A stretch of 6,284 bases of DNA from Acidobacteriota bacterium. GTDB taxonomy: Bacteria; Acidobacteriota; Blastocatellia; RBC074. Positions 1 to 5,800 of the stretch are shown piece by piece. Position numbers and translations under genes: made by a program. Position 1 is the stretch's first letter. Each line of letters starts with the position of its first letter. Where the stretch lies: NCBI GenBank assembly GCA_013140935.1, contig JABFSD010001106.1, forward strand, positions 1-6,284, given 5' to 3'. Below the pieces are notes generated by a model. It searched no databases. It was not told the origin of the DNA and saw nothing but the letters and a program-made list of their open reading frames with translations.

Positions 1-1
1 G

Positions 2-22
2 CTGACAACTAACCACTGACGT
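2..22. repeat. Degenerate heptamer repeat (CTGACAA-like, 3 units)
   Basis: Three successive 7-bp units read CTGACAA, CTAACCA and CTGACGT, ending 14 bases before the MEMO gene start. The same heptamer family recurs inside the CHAT-STAND gene at 5459-5486. The sequence shows the 7-bp periodicity directly, but no function is visible. The tract may extend upstream of the window edge. Confidence 0.5.
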
Positions 23-36
23 TTTATGATGCTGTT

Positions 37-1275
37 ATGAGTCAATCACTGTCGAACTTGGCACTACCGCGCCTGCGTCCCGGCTTGGACGTATTCCCTT
101 CTCCCGTTGAAGAACGTCCCGGCTTGCTCTTACGCGACCCTTTCAATTACGCAGAACAAATGCTGATCCTGCCGCCCTTGCTGGCGGCGGGGTTGGATTG
201 TTTCGACGGCGAACAAACCCTGCTCGACCTGCAAGCTCATCTGAGCCACTTGACCGGACAACTCGTACCGCAAGAGCCGCTCATCGGGTTGCTCAATGCA
301 TTGCGCGTCAACGGCTATCTCATCACAGAAGAGTTCAGAGACTTGCGCGAAGCTAAACACAAAGCGTTCGCACGCAAAGTGACGCGCGAACCGGCGCACG
401 CGGGCACCGGCTACCCTGACGAACCGCGCGCGTTGCGCAAACAGTTTGATGAATACCTGCAAACCGGTTCCCTCGCGCCGCCGCAACCGTTAATCGGAAT
501 CGCAGCGCCGCACGTGAGTCCGTTCGGCGGCGTCGAATGTTACAGCGCAGCTTATAACCAATTGCGTGCGGCGAGAGAGGCGGCGCACCGAAAGACGATT
601 ATCCTGCTCGGCACTTCGCATTACGGGCAGCCGGAAAGATTCGGACTGACGCGCAAGCCGTTCGTAACGCCTTACGGAAAAATCGACCCTGACCTGAAAC
701 TCATCAACCAACTCGCCGCCGCCGCCGGCGAAAGCGTCGTGATGGAAGACTATTGCCACGCCATCGAACACTCGCTCGAATTCCAGGCCGTCTTTTTGCA
801 ACACGTACTCGGCGCAGATTTCAAGATCGTACCGATTCTCTGCGGCCCTTTCGCCAAAGCCTTGTTTGAAGGCGAAGCGCCCGAACGCGACGATCACGTC
901 TATCGTTTCTTCGACGCGCTGGGCGAACTCGCCGACATGCATCGCAACGAATTGTTCTGGGTGCTGGGTATTGACCTCGCGCACATCGGCAGACGTTACG
1001 GCGACGACGTAAAAGCCCGCGTCAACGAAGGCGTCATGCTCGACGTAGCCGAAGACGATCACGCGCGCCTATCACAAGCCTGCGCAGGCGATTCAGAGGA
1101 GTTCTTTGAATTAGTAAGACCCGAAGCCGACCGCTTGAAATGGTGCGGCTTCGCGCCGCTCTATACGTTTATGCAAGTCTGCCCTGAAGCGCGCGGACAG
1201 GTGTTGAAATACGACCAATGGAACATTGACGAAGAGTCCGTTGTGAGCTTTGCGGCGCTAGGCTTTACGCGCTGA
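37..1275 (+). CDS. MEMO1-family protein (AmmeMemoRadiSam system protein B type)
   Basis: This 412-residue protein has a C-terminal MEMO1 domain from about residue 150 and an N-terminal extension. The family resembles LigB-type non-heme-iron dioxygenases, but its bacterial reaction is not settled. Residues matching the human MEMO1 metal site (His49, His81, Cys244) are visible: His159 in APHVSPFGG, His195 in GTSHYG and Cys370 in WCGFAPLY. The family signatures EHSLEF (244-249) and DLAHIG (313-318) are also present. Residues about 35-105 (FNYAEQ...NGYLITEEF) look helical and resemble a small winged-helix or PqqD-like region; this is tentative. The ATG at 37 is used because the LPRLRPGL segment follows directly, but no clear Shine-Dalgarno sequence precedes it. 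The AMMECR1 and radical-SAM partners that name the system are not in the window and could lie upstream. Family call is firm, biochemical role unknown. Confidence 0.9.
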   Translation: MSQSLSNLALPRLRPGLDVFPSPVEERPGLLLRDPFNYAEQMLILPPLLAAGLDCFDGEQTLLDLQAHLSHLTGQLVPQEPLIGLLNALRVNGYLITEEFRDLREAKHKAFARKVTREPAHAGTGYPDEPRALRKQFDEYLQTGSLAPPQPLIGIAAPHVSPFGGVECYSAAYNQLRAAREAAHRKTIILLGTSHYGQPERFGLTRKPFVTPYGKIDPDLKLINQLAAAAGESVVMEDYCHAIEHSLEFQAVFLQHVLGADFKIVPILCGPFAKALFEGEAPERDDHVYRFFDALGELADMHRNELFWVLGIDLAHIGRRYGDDVKARVNEGVMLDVAEDDHARLSQACAGDSEEFFELVRPEADRLKWCGFAPLYTFMQVCPEARGQVLKYDQWNIDEESVVSFAALGFTR

Positions 1276-1279
1276 AGCC

Positions 1280-1306
1280 GTAGCACAAGATGCCATCTTG
1301 TGCTAC
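1280..1306. repeat. 27-bp perfect palindrome, intergenic (GTAG...CTAC type)
   Basis: The arms are GTAGCACAAGATG (1280-1292) and its exact reverse complement (1294-1306), around one central base. It starts 5 bases after the MEMO stop codon. The length, 13+1+13 layout and GTAG/CTAC ends match two palindromes inside the CHAT-STAND gene (4625-4651 and 4697-4723), although the arm interiors differ. In RNA it could form a hairpin between the two cistrons. There is no T-run after it, so a classical intrinsic terminator is unlikely. It is best described as a small REP-like palindromic element. Confidence 0.8.
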
Positions 1307-1315
1307 ACCCAACGC

Positions 1316-1320
1316 AGGAA
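1316..1320 (+). promoter_or_regulatory. Ribosome binding site deciding the 1326 start
   Basis: AGGAA lies six to seven bases before the ATG at 1326, a good Shine-Dalgarno spacing. The in-frame ATG at 1290 has no such site and lies inside the 27-bp palindrome, so 1326 is preferred. Confidence 0.7.
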
Positions 1321-1325
1321 AATTT

Positions 1326-2540
1326 ATGCAATACAGTGAAATCGTAGAAGCCGAAGGCCACCTCGTGGATTCGCAAATTTTGGCCAACGTGATGGATCGC
1401 GTCATTCAATGCGGCGCGACGTATGAAGTCGTAGATTTCAAACTCGGACGCACCAACGACGAGTTCTCGCATCTCACGTTGCGCATCAACGCGCCTTCGC
1501 AGGAAACGCTCAACAAAACGCTCGACGAAGTCGTCACGCTCGGCTGTTATCGCAACGACGAATTCAACGCGGTGCTAAAACCTGCGCCGCAAGACGCCGT
1601 CGTACCCGATGATTTTTATTCAACGACGAATCATCGCACCTTCGCGCGGCTCGACGGCGCGTGGCGCGAAGTTAGCAAACAACGTATGGACGCCGTCATC
1701 ATCGTGAATCCTGAAGACCACACCGCCGCCTGTCGCAAGCTGCGCGAAGTCAAAGCGGGCGAGTTGATCGTATGCGGCGGCACGGGCATTCGCATTCAGC
1801 CCGAATTCAAAGAGCGCGATCGCGGCTTCGCGTTTATGGCGAACGAGATTTCTTCCGAACGCCGCACCGAAACCGCCATCCGCAAAATTGCCGAAACCAT
1901 GCGCCAGATCAAAGCCGAAGGCGGACGCATCGTCTTCGTTGCCGGGCCGGTCGTGATTCACACGGGCGGCACGCAAGCCTTCAGCCAGATCATCCGCAAG
2001 GGATACGTGCAAGCTCTGCTGGCGGGCAATGCCATTGCGGTTCACGACATCGAACACGCGCTCTATGGCACCTCGCTCGGCGTCAGCCTCGAACACGGCA
2101 ACCCCATCAAAGAAGGCCATAAGAACCATATGCGCGCGATCAATGCGATCAATCGTTACGGTTCGATCAAAGGCGCAGTCGAAGCAGGCGCGTTGAAACA
2201 CGGCGTGATGTATGAACTCGTGAAACACAACGTACCTTACGCGCTGGCCGGTTCGATCCGTGACGATGGGCCGCTGCCCGACACCGAGATGGATTTGCTC
2301 AAAGCGCAAAACGAATACGCGCGTTTGCTCGAAGGCGCGCAAATGGTGATCTGTCTTTCTTCGATGCTGCATTCCATCGGCGCAGGCAACATGACGCCTT
2401 CGTGGGTTCGCATGGTTTGCGTGGACATCAACCCCGCCGTCGTCACCAAACTCGCCGATCGCGGTTCGCAACAAACCGTCGGCGTCGTGACCGACGTGGG
2501 TACGTTTTTGAATTTGCTGGCGCAGCAGCTTTGGGCATAG
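1326..2540 (+). CDS. LOR/SDH-domain protein (TIGR00300 type), probable ornithine cyclodeaminase
   Basis: This 404-residue protein (MQYSEIVEAEGHLVDSQIL...) matches the LOR/SDH bifunctional-enzyme conserved-domain family. The N-terminal part (about 1-95) is the Saccharop_dh_N-like region. Next comes the characteristic DDFYSTTNHRTFARLDGAW segment. The C-terminal part is a nucleotide-binding region with CGGTGIRIQPEF, VVIHTGG, and GAGNMTPSWVR followed by a VCVDINP strand. Relatives form the C-terminal half of cyanobacterial AgrE/ArgZ and a stand-alone archaeal enzyme reported to convert ornithine to proline and ammonia. A cytosolic ornithine cyclodeaminase role is therefore the best inference. The N-terminal arginine dihydrolase domain of AgrE/ArgZ is absent, so arginine would not be its substrate. 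The start at 1326 has a good ribosome binding site; starting at 1290 would add 12 unconserved-looking residues read from the palindrome. It lies 50 bases after the MEMO gene and is possibly co-transcribed, with no evident pathway link. Confidence 0.87.
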   Translation: MQYSEIVEAEGHLVDSQILANVMDRVIQCGATYEVVDFKLGRTNDEFSHLTLRINAPSQETLNKTLDEVVTLGCYRNDEFNAVLKPAPQDAVVPDDFYSTTNHRTFARLDGAWREVSKQRMDAVIIVNPEDHTAACRKLREVKAGELIVCGGTGIRIQPEFKERDRGFAFMANEISSERRTETAIRKIAETMRQIKAEGGRIVFVAGPVVIHTGGTQAFSQIIRKGYVQALLAGNAIAVHDIEHALYGTSLGVSLEHGNPIKEGHKNHMRAINAINRYGSIKGAVEAGALKHGVMYELVKHNVPYALAGSIRDDGPLPDTEMDLLKAQNEYARLLEGAQMVICLSSMLHSIGAGNMTPSWVRMVCVDINPAVVTKLADRGSQQTVGVVTDVGTFLNLLAQQLWA

Positions 2541-2594
2541 CGGCTTGCATCTGCATGCGACCTGTAACATTGCCTCCAACGTTGGATGAAAGTC

Positions 2595-2689
2595 TTTGCA
2601 CCTTTGCCTCTTTGCTCCTTTGCTGGAAAAAGCTTCGCTCTTGAGTGGCTTTTTCCCGCCAAGAAGCAAAGAGGGAAAGGAGCAAAGGT
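2595..2689. repeat. Interrupted inverted repeat of 8-bp units; possible terminator
   Basis: The left arm has four exact 8-base periods: TTTGCACC, TTTGCCTC, TTTGCTCC and TTTGCTGG (2595-2626). The right arm, read on the minus strand, has TTTGCTCC, TTTCCCTC and TTTGCTTC (2663-2686). At the centre, GGAAAAAGC (2625-2633) is inverted as GCTTTTTCC (2648-2656) around a 14-base loop. ACCTTTGC (2600-2607) pairs with GCAAAGGT (2682-2689) at the outer edge. The transcript could fold into a long imperfect hairpin 55-150 bases after the cyclodeaminase stop, so a role in ending or stabilising that transcript is plausible. The T-run lies within the stem rather than after it, so it is not a textbook terminator. 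Confidence 0.65.
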
Positions 2690-2750
2690 AAGGCCATAGG
2701 TGCTACAAAGTCGCACGCACTTGGAAACCGCAAAACAGCGCGCGCACTTT

Positions 2751-2780
2751 TTGCCGTAAGCCCATTGCCGCCTTTATACT
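2751..2780 (+). promoter_or_regulatory. Candidate sigma70-type promoter for the CHAT-STAND gene
   Basis: TTGCCG (2751-2756; 4 of 6 match to TTGACA) and TATACT (2775-2780; 5 of 6 match to TATAAT) are separated by 18 bases. A start near 2787 would give a leader of about 90 bases. The position after the inverted repeat and before the large gene is sensible. Found by eye only. Confidence 0.4.
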
Positions 2781-2878
2781 GCGCGCCGCCCCAAAGAGAA
2801 GTAACAGCTACTCACCGACTCCATCGCAGGGTCAAGCCGTTTTACGCAGTAAACAACCAAGCCAGGATGCAGCCCGTT

Positions 2879-5800
2879 ATGACTGAAAACTTCGATCTCA
2901 TCATCACCGCCGATACGCCGAACAAATGCGCTGAACTCGAATTGCGCGACGCGCACGGCGCACGGTTCACTTATCAGGCCGAATTCAAAGACATCGCCGC
3001 GTCGCATCAGCACGGACTTTTCGACTTGCGCAATTACCTGCGCACTTACGCGCACGACGAAACCGACGAGGCCGCGCGCGTCGCCGAGATTGGCGTATGC
3101 ATTGCCGAACAGGTTTTAGGCGCAGAAATTTTCAAACACCTTTACGCCTCAGAGTCGCAGCGCACCTTACGCATTCAACTGTCCGGCGCGACCGAAGAAG
3201 CCAACCTGCTGGCCGCTGCACTCGCTCGCGTACCGTGGGAGATTGCGCGTCCATCGGCTTATCAGGCTACGCTTGGCGAACGCAACCTGCTCGTCCGCGT
3301 AGTTCACGAGATGAACGAACCGGCTACGCAACCGTTGTCGCTCGCGCCGGATGAAACCTTGCGCGTGCTGTTCGTCTTTGCCGAAGCGCGCGGCTCGCGT
3401 CCTCTGGCGCTGCGCAAAGAGCGTCAAGTCTTGCAGCAACTTTTTGCCAAAGAGATTTATCCCAACCGCAAAGTCGAAGCCCACTTTCTCGCGCACGGCG
3501 TCACGCGCGCGCGCCTGATCGAACAGATCAAAGCGCACGACGGTTATCACATCGTGCATTGGAGCGGCCACGGACACTTGAACCTGCTCGAACTCGCGCA
3601 ACCGGGCGGCCAGGCCGACCTGCTTTCGGGTGCAGAGTTGCTGACGCTCTTTAAGCAAGCGGGCGGATTCATCCCGCGTCTGTTTTTTCTGAGTGCCTGT
3701 CATTCCGGCGACATTCTGCGCATCAGCGATTGGCAGGACTTCCTCGCCGCTGCGCAAGGTAAAACGCCGAATACGGCTACGACCAAAGAGAGCGGCAGCA
3801 CCAAAGAAATCAAATTGGATGAGCAGCCCGGATACACCGGCACGGCGCACGCGCTGTTGCAGGGCGGCGTGCCATCGGTCGTAGCGATGCGTTACGCCGT
3901 CGGTGACGAATATGCCCGCGAGTTGGCCGTAGAGTTTTTCCGCGCCTTGCTCGCACACAAGTCGCCCAAAGCTACGGCTGCCGCGTTGACGATGGCGCGC
4001 AATGCTTTGCTCACCGCGCCAGATCAAAGCCATTACGCCGCCTGCGATCACGCTACGCCGGTGTTGTATGGCGCAGACCAACCGGCCTGTCTAGGCTTGA
4101 AGATGCTGCCCGCAGGCCGCAGCCCTGCGCTCACGACGCAACCACGCCGCTTGCATCAGATTCACGAACTGACTTCGGCGGCGCACACCCATTTCGTAGG
4201 ACGCACCTGGCAACTGGCTGAACTCGGCACAGCTTTCTTCGACGCAGACACCAACCCCGTCGCGGTCATTACGGGTTTGGGCGGCATGGGCAAGACGGCG
4301 CTCGTTGCCGAATCGTTGGCTTTGTGGGAACAGCGGTTTGATTGGGTATTGCTCTATCAGGCCAAACCTAATGCGCTGAGTTTTGAAAACACGCTGCGCG
4401 ATATTGATATAAAGCTGCGCGGCGAATTGGGGCGCTATCACGAACACATCAAGGCGCGTCCCGCCGATGCGATTTACCGCGACGCCACAGCGGAATTCAC
4501 CGGCGCGGCGCGTTACGAACGCCTGACGCGCAACCTCATCCGCGCCTTGCAAGACGAAGCGATTTTGCTGGTGCTGGATAATTTCGAGACCAATCTGAAA
4601 CCGCTAGCCGAAACGCCGCGCGATGTAGGGCAGGTTACTAACCTGCCCTACGGTTTCGAGACGAACCTGAAACCATTACCCGAAACACCGCGAGATGTAG
4701 GGCAGGTTAGTAACCTGCCCTACATCCCGGACGAACCGCGCTGGGCTTGCCAAGACGCCGAATGGGATCGTTGCTTAACACAGTTGGCAACAGAACTAAG
4801 CGGGTCGCGTTCGCGGGTATTGGTGACGTGTCGGCGTCCATTGGCGGCGCTGGCTGAATCGGTCAGCGTAAGGCTGGGGCCGTTGCCGTCGGGCGAAGCC
4901 GCGCTTTATTTGCGCGAACACGCGGGCTTGAGCCGGATGACGTTTCATCAAGACGCGACCGAACGTGCGCTGGCGTTGCGGTTGCTGAACGCCAGCCGGT
5001 TTTATCCGCTGTTGATGGATCGGCTGGCGCGACTTGCGACTGGCAGCGCAGCGTTGCGGCAACCGTTGATGCAGGCGCTCGACACGCTCGAAGCGCGCAA
5101 GGATTTCGCCCAACTGCCCGCCCTGTTTGCCGCGCGTCCCGGCGACACGCAGGAACTGGCTTACTTGCACGACGCGCTCGAAACTTCGCTCGATCAATTC
5201 ATTCAGGACGCCAGCCCCGACGCGCGCCGCTTGTTGTGGCTAATCGCCGTCGCCAACGAACCCATCGAATTCGCCTTGCTCGAAAGCGTATGGAACGGCG
5301 AAGAAAGCCCGCAGACGCAGCAACTCAGGCAAATCAAACAAGTATTGGAAATGCTCCCTTCGATGCCACAGGAAATTCATGCGCAGGTTCAGGAACAATT
5401 AAACCAGTTGCCGCCAGAGATTTTCGCAATGCTCAATGCGCTACCGCCGGAACAGCAACGGACAACTGACCACGGACAACTGACCACCGCCCTCCGCTAC
5501 TTAACCGCAGTCGGCTTAGTCGCCGCAGAGGAGGGCGAACCGCTAAGTTGCCACGAAGTCGTGCGCGAACGCATCCGCGCCCGCATGGAAGCGCATCCGG
5601 CAGAACGCGACGGGCTGAGTGAGAACGACATCCGGCTGGGTTACGCCGACCAACTGGCGGCGGCGTTCAAGGCGCTGCAACATCAGAACATGACCGCCGC
5701 ATTGCAAACGGGCAGCCGCGCGCTGGTCTATTGCGTACAGGCGAGTGATTACGACCGGCTGGGCAATTTCGCCAGTCAGGTCGTCTCCAGCACCAGCGAT

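Larger units (their letters stand above)
2541..2878. other. 338-base intergenic region
   Basis: No convincing gene is seen on either strand. It holds a 12-bp palindrome TCCAACGTTGGA (2575-2586), an inverted repeat made of 8-bp units (2595-2689) and a candidate promoter (2751-2780), followed by a leader of about 90 bases to the CHAT-STAND start. The frame of the CHAT-STAND gene stays open through at least the downstream half of this gap, so frame openness alone does not fix the start. Confidence 0.7.
4583..4726 (+). repeat. In-frame 72-bp (24-residue) tandem duplication after Walker B
   Basis: Unit 1 (about 4582-4653, residues 569-592) and unit 2 (about 4654-4725, residues 593-616) are offset by exactly 72 bases and differ at about 10 positions. 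Each begins FETNLKPL, the normal continuation of the STAND Walker B strand, and ends in the palindrome-encoded VGQV(T/S)NLPY. Only three residues differ: Ala577/Pro601, Thr587/Ser611 and, at the junction, Gly592/Ile616. The family-typical segment EPRWACQDAEWD resumes right after unit 2. Confidence 0.9.

Noticed and set aside
26..40. Mini-frame ATG ATG CTG TTA TGA overlapping the MEMO start by ATGA
   Set aside because: It is only four codons long, with a stop in the same frame at 17-19 and no ribosome binding site; probably chance.
1280..1306. Palindrome as an intrinsic terminator of the MEMO gene
   Set aside because: No T-run follows, and the same palindrome type occurs inside a coding sequence where termination would be harmful.
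1290..1325. Upstream in-frame ATG at 1290 as the start of the cyclodeaminase-type gene
   Set aside because: It lies inside the 27-bp palindrome, lacks a Shine-Dalgarno site and adds residues unlike the family start, whereas 1326 has AGGAA at good spacing.
1620..2669. Long minus-strand open frame (349 residues)
   Set aside because: It overlaps the well-recognised plus-strand LOR/SDH gene, is rich in Arg, Ala, Phe and His as expected of an antisense shadow, and shows no recognisable domain.
2699..2706. GGTGCTAC as a degenerate half of the GTAG...CTAC palindrome
   Set aside because: Only seven bases match one arm and no opposing arm is present nearby.
3167..4081. Minus-strand open frame of 304 residues
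   Set aside because: It lies opposite the CHAT domain, whose catalytic motifs are clear in the plus frame; the antisense product has no coherent motif.
4583..4726. Two similar palindromes as a CRISPR array
   Set aside because: There are only two copies, they are translated in frame, and the sequence between them is itself a copy of the flank, so this is a tandem duplication with no unique spacer.
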